Below, piece after piece: positions 9,000-16,667 of a stretch of 64,000 bases of DNA; positions within the stretch are counted from its first letter, which is position 1, and the number at the start of each line of letters is the position of its first letter. The position numbers and the translations under genes were made by a program. The notes beneath the pieces were generated by a model. That model searched no databases and was not told the DNA's origin. It worked only from the letters and a program-made list of their open reading frames with translations. This DNA comes from JAHQVI01 sp963727575 (lineage in GTDB: Bacteria; Pseudomonadota; Alphaproteobacteria; Rhizobiales; Rhodomicrobiaceae). The stretch lies in NCBI GenBank assembly GCA_963727575.1, contig CAVSIA010000001.1:1-64000 (forward strand). Direction: 5' to 3'.

Positions 9000-9003
9000 C
9001 TAA
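9000..9003. repeat. Target-site duplication CTAA, right copy
   Basis: Second copy of the 4-bp duplication flanking the IS1380-family element; the matching copy is at 7382-7385. Confidence 0.8.
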
Positions 9004-9114
9004 GCATCCATCCTGATCCGGCCGCATGATCCAAAGCGTTGCGGACCGGCGCCACGTGCTGGTAAATTGCGCGAGCGATGAAGGTCGCCAATCGGGTTCA
9101 GGCAAAAGGATCGG

Positions 9115-9456
9115 ATGCCCATGCGCGTCATGCATGCAATTTTAGCTGCGCCGATATTGCTCCTATCCACCCAGGCGGCATTGGCCGACCGGATCGATGG
9201 AAACTGGTGCTCTGCAGAGGGCAAGAGCATCTCGGTCGACGGGCCCCGCGTCACCACTGCACGCGGCACGCCTGTGGATGCCAACTATAATCGCCACCAT
9301 GTCGACTATATCATCCCCACCGGCGAGCCGGATGAAGGCAACCATTTTCAGGCCGATCAGCTCAACGACGACCAGATTCGCGTCGTCATCGTCCGGCTAC
9401 CCGGCGGAGACGCCAAACCAGCCGAAATCTGGACGCCGTGCAAGCCGGTGAGCTGA
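9115..9456 (+). CDS. Small secreted hypothetical protein
   Basis: A 113-residue protein with a signal peptide (MRVMHAILAAPILLLSTQAALA, cleavage near ALADR). The mature part reads RIDGNWCSAEGKSISVDGPR and ends with EIWTPCKPVS, so two cysteines could form one disulfide. The pattern 'dG.WC...G..i.I.G..v.T..G' is common in small periplasmic proteins of Hyphomicrobiales with no known function. An AGGATCGG stretch before the ATG may be the ribosome binding site. It starts about 110 bases beyond the IS end, outside the element. Confidence 0.75.
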   Translation: MPMRVMHAILAAPILLLSTQAALADRIDGNWCSAEGKSISVDGPRVTTARGTPVDANYNRHHVDYIIPTGEPDEGNHFQADQLNDDQIRVVIVRLPGGDAKPAEIWTPCKPVS

Positions 9457-9524
9457 ACGCAACCCGGCCGGGCGCGCCCGCAACCGCTATTGGCGAACGA
9501 ATTGCGATTTCCTATGTTCGGCTG

Positions 9525-9944
9525 ATGACGGATATGGATCGAGCCGGGGTTTTGACCTCGCAACCGCAGTCGCTTGAGGACTTCGAAGCCGTAGCGCAGA
9601 CGGTCTGGGACGGCTTGCCGAATGAATTCCGCGAGGTGGTCGGCAATCTCGCCATCCAGATCGAGGACTTCGCCAGGCAGGACACGCTCAGCGCGATGCA
9701 CATCCGCAGCCGCTATGGACTTCTCGGCCTTTATCACGGCGTCGGCCTGCCGTTCAAAAGCGTCTCGTCCATACCCTACGGCCCCGACATGATCTTCCTC
9801 TACCGCATTCCCATCCTCGCCTATGCGCAGGCGGAAAACCTGCCTGTCGCCGAGGTGATCCGCCATGTGCTGATCCATGAGATCGGCCACCATTTCGGCT
9901 TCTCCGACGACGATATGGAAGCCATCGAGACGAGCGAGTCATGA
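9525..9944 (+). CDS. Zincin-like metallopeptidase-family protein (PF06262/DUF1025 type)
   Basis: About 139 residues. The C-terminal part has VLIHEIGHHFGFSDDDME, the HExxH metal-binding helix followed by the Gly-Phe-Ser-Asp turn typical of the small zincin_1 family. The helical N-terminus (SLEDFEAVAQTVWDGLPNEF) and the LLGLYHGVGLPFKS segment also fit. There is no signal peptide, so it is cytoplasmic. Family members are presumed proteases or metal-binding proteins without a characterised substrate. MTDMDRAG at 9525 was chosen as start, but an ATG at 9531 is possible. Its stop overlaps the next ATG (ATGA). Confidence 0.8.
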   Translation: MTDMDRAGVLTSQPQSLEDFEAVAQTVWDGLPNEFREVVGNLAIQIEDFARQDTLSAMHIRSRYGLLGLYHGVGLPFKSVSSIPYGPDMIFLYRIPILAYAQAENLPVAEVIRHVLIHEIGHHFGFSDDDMEAIETSES

Positions 9945-10516
9945 GCGGGGCGGAGCGAAGCGGGCCGCAACCGATGTCGTCGCGCCGCACCGCGCTGGCG
10001 CTTTTCGCGTTTGCAGCACTGCTCGCCGCTGCGGCCGGCGCCGCTCGCGGGCTGCAATTCGCCTACGCCCATCCCACGGTCGAAGAATATGTCGCCCATC
10101 TCGGCGGCGAGGCGAAAGTCGTTCCCGCCGGCGAGCTGTCCTATGAGGGGCAAAGCTTCCGCTGCGGCCGCTTCCCGACCCTGTTCAACGCCGGTCTCGA
10201 CGATTACGGCGCCGCCTTTTTCGGCTTCGTCATGCTCAACCCGAAGCGTTTCGAGCGATTGCCGCTGACGCTGAAGCGCTACGCCTACGCCCATGAATGC
10301 GGCCACCAATATGTCGGCTACGACGAGGGCGAGGCGGATTGCTACGCCATCCGGCGCGGACGGGCGGAAGGCTGGCTGGATGCGAAAGCCATGGACGCGA
10401 TCTGCGGCTTCATCAGCCACTCCAAAGGCGACGGCGTCCATGCGCTCGGCAAACGCCGCTGCGAAATGATGCGGCAATGCTTTGCAAGGTCGCGGCCGGG
10501 ACGGGAACTGCTGTAG
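9941..10516 (+). CDS. Membrane-anchored HExxH protein, putative metalloprotease-like
   Basis: A 191-residue protein with one N-terminal hydrophobic segment (ALALFAFAALLAAAAGAARG), a signal peptide or anchor. The rest is probably periplasmic. It contains YAHECGHQYVGYDEGEADCY: HExxH followed about ten residues later by ExxAD, a layout seen in gluzincin-type sites (third ligand Glu). Five cysteines (RCGRF, HECGH, ADCYA, DAICGF, RRCEMM, MRQCFA region) suggest disulfides. The start overlaps the stop of the preceding HExxH gene by four bases, so the two are translationally coupled. I do not know the family, and protease activity is an inference from the motif. Confidence 0.65.
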   Translation: MSGAERSGPQPMSSRRTALALFAFAALLAAAAGAARGLQFAYAHPTVEEYVAHLGGEAKVVPAGELSYEGQSFRCGRFPTLFNAGLDDYGAAFFGFVMLNPKRFERLPLTLKRYAYAHECGHQYVGYDEGEADCYAIRRGRAEGWLDAKAMDAICGFISHSKGDGVHALGKRRCEMMRQCFARSRPGRELL

Positions 10517-10566
10517 CGATGCAACTCCTCAAAAAAGCCGAAAGCAGTTGACGGCCATCCTATGTC

Positions 10567-10588
10567 GCCCCGGCATGCCAGCCGGGGC
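10567..10588. repeat. REP-like hairpin, GCCCCGGC stem
   Basis: A perfect 8-bp inverted repeat, GCCCCGGC-ATGCCA-GCCGGGGC, downstream of the 9941 gene. The same 8-bp stem with a different loop recurs at 42182-42202, which suggests a dispersed palindromic repeat. It may also help end transcription, though no T-run follows. Confidence 0.6.
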
Positions 10589-10626
10589 CCATTCGTGTTT
10601 GCGCCGGACCGCCGCCCGCTTCCAAC

Positions 10627-11021
10627 CTAGCCCTGACCGTCGCGCTGCGATGGCGACGAGATGTCGACCAGCAGGCCGTTCGGATCGGTAACCAGCATCC
10701 GCCGCTGGCCGTAGAACAGATCGGTGGGCTCTTCCAACACGTCGAGACCGAGCTGCCTGGCGCGCTGGAAAATCCGCCCGACATCGTCGACGACGAAGGT
10801 CAGATAGGTGCCGCGCGGCTCGATCCCGGAAGGCTTTCGGCACCACCTCGCTGTTCACATCGATCGATTCCAAGTTCCAGCGGCGATTCCACCGTCGGCT
10901 TGAGGACGATGTACCAGTGGCTTTCGTAGATCGGCTGCATGTCGAGCAGCCGCACATAGAATGAGCGTGTCGCTGACAAGTCCTCCGTCATGATATTGTA
11001 GATGAGACGATCGATACCCAT
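10627..11021 (-). pseudogene. Glyoxalase/bleomycin-resistance-family protein, frameshifted
   Basis: The start MGIDRLIYNIMTEDLSATRS, with GGAGAT upstream, is followed by FYVRLLDMQPIYESHWYIVL. This is the first beta-alpha-beta unit of a VOC (glyoxalase) domain. The frame then breaks: SEVVPKAFR is read in a second frame and TYLTFVVDDVGRIFQRARQL ... LVTDPNGLLVDISSPSQ in a third, ending at the TAG at 10627. Joined, the pieces make a normal VOC protein of about 130 residues. At least two indels near 10820-10870 separate the frames. The reaction is unknown. Decay and sequence error are both possible. Confidence 0.75.
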
Positions 11022-11049
11022 CGGCTGATCTCCATTGTGGCCTGAAGGG

Positions 11050-11602
11050 TCAACTCGCCGGAGCCTTTGCGGTTTCCGCAATCCTCATCACGGTTTTCCA
11101 GTTCCGGGCCGTGCCACGGGTTCCCAGTGTCTTTTCGATCACCGCGATGGTGAGCTTGGACCGGCCGATGCCGTCGGGATAGGTCAGGTAAAGAGCCCCG
11201 CCTTTTGCACGCACCGATTTCGCGCCCCTTGATCGCTGCCTGCAACGCTTTCACGGCGCTTGCCGCCGGCGCGTCCTTGAGCGGCATGACCAGCAGATGG
11301 CTGGGGTCGTCGCGCGCCTCGTCGGCAAACGGGTTTGCGGCAATGATCTTCTCCCACTGCGCCAGACTGCGAACCAGAACCTCGGTCTTGTAGCCGAAGC
11401 GCTCGGCAATCGCCGTCTCCAGCAGCGCCTCGAGTTTCGCGCCGGCCGTGCCGGGGCTCGCCAGAATCAGATTGCCGCTTTGCAGGACGGTCTTGGCCTC
11501 CCCCAATTCGAGTTCGCCGGCGAGCGCGCGCAGACCGGCCATCGGCACCACCGTCCGCCCGCCGACATTGATTGCCCTGATCAGCGCGATCTGTGTGGTC
11601 AT
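11050..11602 (-). pseudogene. DUF1697-family protein with one frameshift
   Basis: MTTQIALIRAINVGGRTVVP, then LELGEAKTVLQSGNLILASP is the DUF1697 signature (IALLRGINVGG ... VLQSGN). The frame holds to KGREIG near 11214, where one extra G shifts it. The next frame continues correctly as AKGGALYLTYPDGIGRSKLT, then TLGTRGTARNWKTVMRIAET and stops at 11050. Removing one base restores a full 183-residue protein. The family has no known reaction. Because a single base separates it from intact, I cannot tell a recent mutation from a consensus error. Confidence 0.8.
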
Positions 11603-11855
11603 CCCCCGCCCTCTTCTGCTCACGCCCCCTTTTCGCGCGGGGAGCTGCGCCGCAGGGCATTTCAACAGCGGCAAGGCCGAGTTGCAAGGCGGGGGACATG
11701 GAAAGCTATCGACGGCGGCTCGGAAGAGAGCGATTGCGGAAAGCGGTTTGGACCGAGCGGCGGCGCATTGACGCCACCGCTCCCCGCGCGGCTAGAGCTC
11801 GGTCAGGAAAAGTGGAAACCGGTTTTCCTGAAAACTTATGCGCGAACAAGACGAT

Positions 11856-12198
11856 CTAGTTCGCCGGTCCCATCACGATCGAGCGGACCCGGTTGCGGAA
11901 CTCACCGGCAAGGTTCGGATCCGGGCTGCCGCCGACGACCGAAATGAACGCTCTTGGGCCATGCGGAAAACAGGTGACCAGAACGGTCACCTTCGGCCCG
12001 CAGCCGGCAACGTCGGACCCGTCGGTGCCGCAAACGTGCAACCCGACTTCGCCCATGGCGAACTTCGCCCGGTTGATGCAGTCGCACAAGTGACATGGCC
12101 CGAGTATCCGAGCCCCATTGGAAGGATGGTCCCGCCATGGCCTGGATCGGGGCCATGAGCGACAGCGCTAAAATCGCAGAACCGAAAATCCGTTTCAT
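11856..12198 (-). pseudogene. Small secreted hypothetical protein, frameshifted
   Basis: MKRIFGSAILALSLMAPIQA plus MAG is a clear signal peptide, with GGAG before the ATG, followed by PSFQWGSDTRA. The frame then turns into low-complexity Arg-rich sequence. A neighbouring frame carries CDCINRAKFAMGEVGLHVCG, AGCGPKVTVLVTCFPHGPRA and ends VRSIVMGPAN. The break is near 12085-12100. Joined, it would be a roughly 110-residue periplasmic protein with five cysteines. I do not recognise the family. Confidence 0.5.
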
Positions 12199-12332
12199 CT
12201 CACCAACTCCACACTTCAAATTGAGGGTGATGAAACTTAAGCCTGAAAACGGGGTGCAGCCTCACCCGGTCAGATGAGGCTGCAATCGTGTGAAGCGGAG
12301 AGCGCATGCCCGCGAATATCGGGGCCGCTCTC

Positions 12333-13503
12333 AGTCGCCGTCCTTCGGGCCGACCAGCTCTGCGTCGATGGTGTAGAGCTTGGTCAGCAGCGCCTCGAAG
12401 CCGCCGCCCTGAGCGCCCGTATGCAGATCGATCCGGCCGACCTTCTCGACCAGCTTCTCCAGCGCCTCCAGCTCCTTCAGCCGCAAGCAGCAGCGGATTG
12501 TTCTCCATCAGCTTGGCGGTGTTGAGCAGCGAGCGCGTCGCCGCCGTCTCCTCCTGGCGGCGGATCAGGTTCGCCTTGGCGATCCGCTCCGCCTCCACGA
12601 CCTTGTTGAGCAGGTCGCGGATGTCGCCCGGCAGGATGACATCCTTGACGCCGATTTCGCCGATCTCCGCCCCGAGCGCCTTGACGCGGTGCTCGACATA
12701 GTCGCGGACCTCACGGTCGATGGCGTCGCGCGCGGCGAGGATGTCGTCGAGCGTCCGCGTCGCCACGGCCTCGCGGATGGCGAACTGCACCAGCCGGTAG
12801 ATCGTGTTCGGCCAGATCGCTGGTGCTCGTCGCCGCGACAACGGGATCGACGACCTTGTAGAACGCGGTCAGCGTTACGCGGATCCCCACGCGGTCCTTG
12901 GTCAGGATCTCCTGCGCCGTGACCTCCAGCGGCTGCGGGCGCAGATCGATCTTCGGCAGGCGGATCGGTCCGGCCGATGGCCCAGAACGCATGACGGCCC
13001 GGCGCGAGCGTCTCGCGCAGCTCGCCGTCGACGATCAGCAGCGCCGCCTCGTGGGCCTCGACGATCGTCGAAGCGATGGCGGTGGTCTCGAAATAGATCC
13101 GGTCGAGATGGTCTTTCGAGACGCGCAACACATCGGCGGTTTCGACCAGCTCGACATCGACCTGGGTTATGGTCTTCCAATAGACCCGCGTCGCATTGGG
13201 ATGCATGAGCTTGGAGAGCACGCCGTCGAAGAAAATCAGCCCGACCTGCGTCGGTCCGGTCCGGGCGATCTGGAAATGCTGCTCCACCAGCTTGGGATGC
13301 GTCTTCTGCAGCATGAGCGCGCGCTCCGCCGGAATTTCCGCACGCACCACTTTGACCACCTCGGCGGCCATCTCGCGCTCGAAATCGAAGGCGGAATATT
13401 TGCCCGGCCCGACCAGCTTGACGAAGCGGCCGTTGTTGGTGATGAAAGCGCGCTCATCGTCCTTGACGACGACCTCAAAACGAAAAAAACCACCGCGGGG
13501 CAT
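12333..13503 (-). pseudogene. Slipin/SPFH (stomatin-like) protein, broken by about three frameshifts
   Basis: MPRGGFFRFEVVVKDDERAF starts an SPFH protein: FITNNGRFVKLVGPGKYSAF, then a central band-7 region. The reading frame changes near 12967 (into LTKDRVGIRVTLTAFYKVVD), near 12820 (into TIYRLVQFAIREAVATRTLD and VKDVILPGDIRDLLNKVVEA) and near 12483 (into LKELEALEKLVEKVGRIDLH), and ends GPKDGD at 12333. All pieces align in order to one slipin-like protein of about 390 residues that would sit at the inner membrane and form oligomers. Three indels in one gene point to decay or poor assembly here. Confidence 0.8.
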
Positions 13504-13744
13504 CGCGCCCTCCCTCATTAGCGCAATCGACGAAGCGAGGTTCCCGGATTGCGGGACAATCGCAGGCTCTTCGATTAGTCTCGCGAAACCGGAAAAACGT
13601 TCACACCGTAATCGCCCGGAGTGACGCTTAACCGCCATTGCCGGTAAATTCCGACATTTAGCAGGCTGACGATGAATGTTCACCAAGATTGGTGGCGGCA
13701 GTCATCGGCGGCCGGCCTTGAGCGGGCGAAGATCGCCTCACCGA

Positions 13745-14656
13745 TTATGACGGGTCCGCCGCTTCTCTCGTCGCGATCTCGCGATCGATCCGCGCGGCGA
13801 GCGCCTCACTGACCGGCGTCATCGGCAGGCGCAGCTCGCCGCTGTCGATCAGCCCGGCGCGCCAGAGCCAGTATTTGACCGGCGCGGGGCTCGGTTCGGC
13901 GAACAACAGCCGCGGCAGGTCGCATAGTCCGCGCCAGGCCGCCAGCGCACCCGCCTGATCACCAGCGAACAGCCGATTGCGGATCGCGGCAAAGGCAGGG
14001 GTTCGGATATGGGCCGAGGCGAGAATGCCGCCATCGGCGCCGTCGGTCAGCGCGCCGTAGAACGATGCGTCCTCGCCGGTCAGCACCGCAAAACCCGAGG
14101 GGCGGTGGCGCAGCAGCTCGAAGGACTGCGCCGGATCGGCCGAACACTCCTTCACCCCAACGATACTCGCATGCTCGGCCAGCCGCAGCATCGTCTCATT
14201 GCCGAGATTGACGCCCGTTCGATAGGGAATGTTGTAGATGAGCACGGGCTTGGCGCTGCTATCGGCGAGCGCCAGAAAATGCTCGTAGAGCCCCTGCTGC
14301 GACGGCCTCGTGTAATACGGGCACACGATCAGATAGCCATCGATCGGCCAGCGGGCCGTCCGCGCAAGATCCTTGACGCCGTTGCGCGTATCGCTTCCGG
14401 AGAGGCCGAAATAGAGAGGCGTCGGCCGCCCGATATCGGCAAGCTCTGCGGCGGCGACGTCCGCCAGACGCTCGGCCTCGCCGTCATCGAGGGTCAGTCC
14501 TTCCCCCGTGGTCGCGCCGAGAATGAAGCCGTCGACCAGCTCGGCGGCGTAATGCCGGAGCAACCGCCGAAGCGATGTCTCGTCGAGCGCGCCGTCGCGA
14601 AACGGCGTTACGAGCGGCAGCCAAAGGCCTTGCGGATGTGTTTGGTGGGTCTGCAT
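13745..14656 (-). CDS. dapA: Dihydrodipicolinate synthase (DapA) family lyase
   Basis: A 303-residue TIM-barrel aldolase. It shows the DapA motifs: WLPLVTPFRDGALD at the N-terminus, GATTGEG (the GTTGE pyruvate loop), IYNIPYRTG with the catalytic Tyr, and VGVKECSAD with the Schiff-base Lys. It should condense pyruvate with an aldehyde. In the true enzyme that is aspartate semialdehyde, for lysine and diaminopimelate. NAL-like paralogues use other aldehydes, so the exact substrate is not certain. I chose the ATG at 14656, just after GGAGACGGACGG. An attenuator-like leader lies upstream, suggesting biosynthetic control and so favouring genuine dapA. Confidence 0.85.
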   Translation of the reverse strand: MQTHQTHPQGLWLPLVTPFRDGALDETSLRRLLRHYAAELVDGFILGATTGEGLTLDDGEAERLADVAAAELADIGRPTPLYFGLSGSDTRNGVKDLARTARWPIDGYLIVCPYYTRPSQQGLYEHFLALADSSAKPVLIYNIPYRTGVNLGNETMLRLAEHASIVGVKECSADPAQSFELLRHRPSGFAVLTGEDASFYGALTDGADGGILASAHIRTPAFAAIRNRLFAGDQAGALAAWRGLCDLPRLLFAEPSPAPVKYWLWRAGLIDSGELRLPMTPVSEALAARIDREIATREAADPS

Positions 14657-14696
14657 GTCCGTCCGTCTCCTGTTGATGCCGGTGGCGGGGACGAAC

Positions 14697-14726
14697 ACAA
14701 AAGACCCCGTCCGAAGCGGCGGGGCC
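14697..14726 (-). terminator. Terminator-like hairpin in dapA leader
   Basis: On the minus strand GGCCCCGCCGCTTCGGACGG continues to GGGTC and then TCTTTTGTG. A GC-rich stem is followed by a short U-tract, about 40 bases before the dapA ATG. An upstream CGGGG can pair with its CCCCG instead, as in amino-acid attenuators. Confidence 0.5.
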
Positions 14727-14750
14727 TGAATGATCCTGTGGCGTGGTGGT

Positions 14751-14840
14751 TTACGGCGCGCGCAGATCGACGGTCCCCGGGTGGGGCCGTTTTTTCGACG
14801 TCGTCGCGGTGCGGCGCAGGATCATCATGCGCGTACTCAT
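14751..14840 (-). CDS. Putative leader peptide upstream of dapA
   Basis: A 29-codon ORF (MSTRMMILRRTATTSKKRPH, ending VDLRAP) lies between a TTGACA-like -35 (minus strand, 14864-14859) and the dapA hairpin. If that -35 is used, transcription may begin inside it and the internal Met-Met (14828-14823) would be the start, giving a 25-residue peptide. It has clusters of Arg, Thr and Lys codons, including AAA AAA. The codons overlap a GGCCCC/CGGGGAC pairing that would compete with the terminator. Translation is unproven. Confidence 0.35.
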   Translation of the reverse strand: MSTRMMILRRTATTSKKRPHPGTVDLRAP

Positions 14841-15197
14841 GGTCGTCGCGACGGGGTGTGTCAAGACAGCTTGAAATGCGCGCCGCCGGAATTCGAGGGA
14901 TGTTGCGAATTTCCGGCAGAGCCGCCACAGCGGCGAGGGCGTGGAACAGACCTCGAATGGTCACCGGCGGCCGCCCACGCCTAGGCCGCGGGCCGGAGCT
15001 TGAGCCGCGCCGCGCCGCCATCCGCGTCAGGTTGCGGCCACGGGCCAGCCCGAAGGCGTGACCGGTGCCGGAGCCTGGGCTCAGGCATTGCGAGCGGGCG
15101 GTATCCGCTCCGGCGCAGAGCGCCTTATGCGCTTGCCGCGCCTTCGGCCGAAGCCTTGGGCGAGGCGGGGAAGCCGCCGGCTTCCGGTATGCTTCAG

Positions 15198-15276
15198 TCG
15201 AGTTCTGGGAATCGAACCCAGTGGGCTTTCGCCGCAGGATTAACAGCCCTGTGCTCAACCATCGAGCGTTTGGAGA
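15198..15276 (-). other. tRNA-like segment with anticodon-like GTT and long variable arm
   Basis: On the minus strand there is a D-arm (GCTC-GATGGTT-GAGC), an anticodon arm (CAGGG-CTGTTAA-TCCTG, anticodon GTT), a variable hairpin (GGC-GAAA-GCC) and a T-arm (CTGGG-TTCGATT-CCCAG), all correctly ordered and spaced. The 3' acceptor strand AACTCGA has no complementary partner at the expected 5' place, and no CCA follows. GTT would mean Asn, which never has a long variable arm in standard bacterial tRNAs. It is therefore either a decayed type II tRNA or an unusual tRNA-like element, not a normal tRNA gene. Confidence 0.4.
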
Positions 15277-15277
15277 A

Positions 15278-15350
15278 GTTGGAGGGCCTCGAACCCCCGA
15301 CCCCCGGTTACCCGGCGGTTCGCCCGTCAGCTGCAACCTCGGTCTTAAGC
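15278..15350 (-). other. Second tRNA-like T-arm segment, partial
   Basis: Immediately upstream on the same strand lies another T-arm-like motif, GGGGG-TTCGAGG-CCCTC, followed by CAACTTCTCCA, which could be a 3' acceptor end with CCA. A CCGG-GTAA-CCGG hairpin sits where a variable arm would be. I could not find a convincing 5' half, D-arm or acceptor partner. The rest of 14865-15546 shows GC-rich hairpins but no gene I can support. Confidence 0.25.
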
Positions 15351-15546
15351 GACAAAACGCCGGAACGCGGAGTCCGCAAAGCGGTTCGCGCCAGCCAGGT
15401 CTCGGCGAGCCTGGACACATGGACGTGATGCTGCCCGGCTATCATAGGAAATTCGGCGGGAATTGAAAGTCACCATTGCGGGGGGAGAACGGCGCCGCGG
15501 ACCGGGAACCGCGGGGCCGACCGCCGCCCGACCGGCCGCCGGCAGA

Positions 15547-16386
15547 TCATTGCAGCCGCGGCGGCTCCGCCGTCAGCCTTGCCGAGAGGCAGGCATAAAG
15601 ATCCGCCGGCCGCATTTCGCCCTTGGCCGTGATCAGGATCCCGATCAGAACTTTGCGCAAATATTCGTAGAAAACCGGGGCGCTCAAGACACGATGCGTC
15701 CGGATGGCGATCAGATTGCCTTTGAAATATTTCGGCCGGAGCGAGCTGTTCTTGTCGCGGTGGCCGACGATGTCGAGATCGAGGAACTGCGAGACCCGCG
15801 CCCGGCCGTAGGCCCGCAACGCATATTCGATATCTTCGCCGCCATTATTCGGCGTGCCGACGCCCAGCGATTCACAAAAGCCGCCGATCTCGCGCACAAG
15901 CGAGCCGCGGAAGAAAACCGTGTTCGAGGAGGCGTTGCGGACCACGTCCCGCGCCTTTGCCGTCGCAATCGACCAGGCGCCGTTCCACTCCTTCGCCGAT
16001 GAAGAGTAGCGGCAGAAAAAGAAGTCCAGCACCGACTTATGCCGGAATCTCTGCGCGATCGCCGCCAGCGAGCCCATCGGGTACCAGCAATCATCGTCCG
16101 GAAAGGCGACCAGATTGTCTTGCGTCAAATGCTCCGCCGCCTCCGCGAGCATGCGGTTGCGCGCCGCGGACAGGGACAGCTTCTGATCGGTGGTCAGCAG
16201 CCTGACGAACGGCGGAAAGGCGAAATCGCTTTCCTCCAACGATGCAGCATTCTGCAGAAGAACAAAATGCACGACATCCATGTCAGGGAGAGCAGATTTC
16301 TGCCGCTCGATGCTCTTAAGAAGTGCTTTCAGAGAATTGGGAATCTCCCGTCCGATGACGGAAGTCGTAAATAGAACAATCTTCAT
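15547..16386 (-). CDS. Family 2-type glycosyltransferase
   Basis: From MKIVLFTTSVIGREIPNSLK the protein has 279 residues and a GT-A fold: VHFVLLQNA, then LSLSAARNRMLAEA and VAFPDDDCWYPMGSLAAIAQ, whose Asp triplet is the DXD metal and nucleotide-sugar site. NNGGEDIEYALRAYGRA is the acceptor-side ED motif. No membrane helix is evident, so it acts on the cytoplasmic face. It transfers a sugar from an unidentified nucleotide donor. It is transcribed away from the rest of the polysaccharide locus, and its promoter would lie in the 280-base gap that it shares with the large exported protein. Confidence 0.85.
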   Translation of the reverse strand: MKIVLFTTSVIGREIPNSLKALLKSIERQKSALPDMDVVHFVLLQNAASLEESDFAFPPFVRLLTTDQKLSLSAARNRMLAEAAEHLTQDNLVAFPDDDCWYPMGSLAAIAQRFRHKSVLDFFFCRYSSSAKEWNGAWSIATAKARDVVRNASSNTVFFRGSLVREIGGFCESLGVGTPNNGGEDIEYALRAYGRARVSQFLDLDIVGHRDKNSSLRPKYFKGNLIAIRTHRVLSAPVFYEYLRKVLIGILITAKGEMRPADLYACLSARLTAEPPRLQ

Positions 16387-16667
16387 GAACTCGATCTCTG
16401 CTTCCGCATAGTCGCCGCCATGCGCATCTGGGGACGACGGCGGCGCGATACGCAATAACCAATCGCGTCAGCCATATGCGCCCCGTGTGGTCGCACATGG
16501 ATTGTCGAATGATGTGAATTTAGTTCAAAACGTCCGCCTTCGCCTTGACCTTCGCTCAGCATGGTTTAGACAACAACCACCGGATGCGCAAGATTGCCAA
16601 CACAACCTATGTGTATGACTGATCGAAGCGCGGATTTGTTCGCCTGTCAAATCAGTCTCGAGGGTAC

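Noticed and set aside
14608..15420. Open frame of 270 codons on the minus strand across the dapA leader and tRNA-like region
   Set aside because: Composition (Pro/Arg-rich) has no domain signal, and it overlaps the attenuator and dapA start in another frame.
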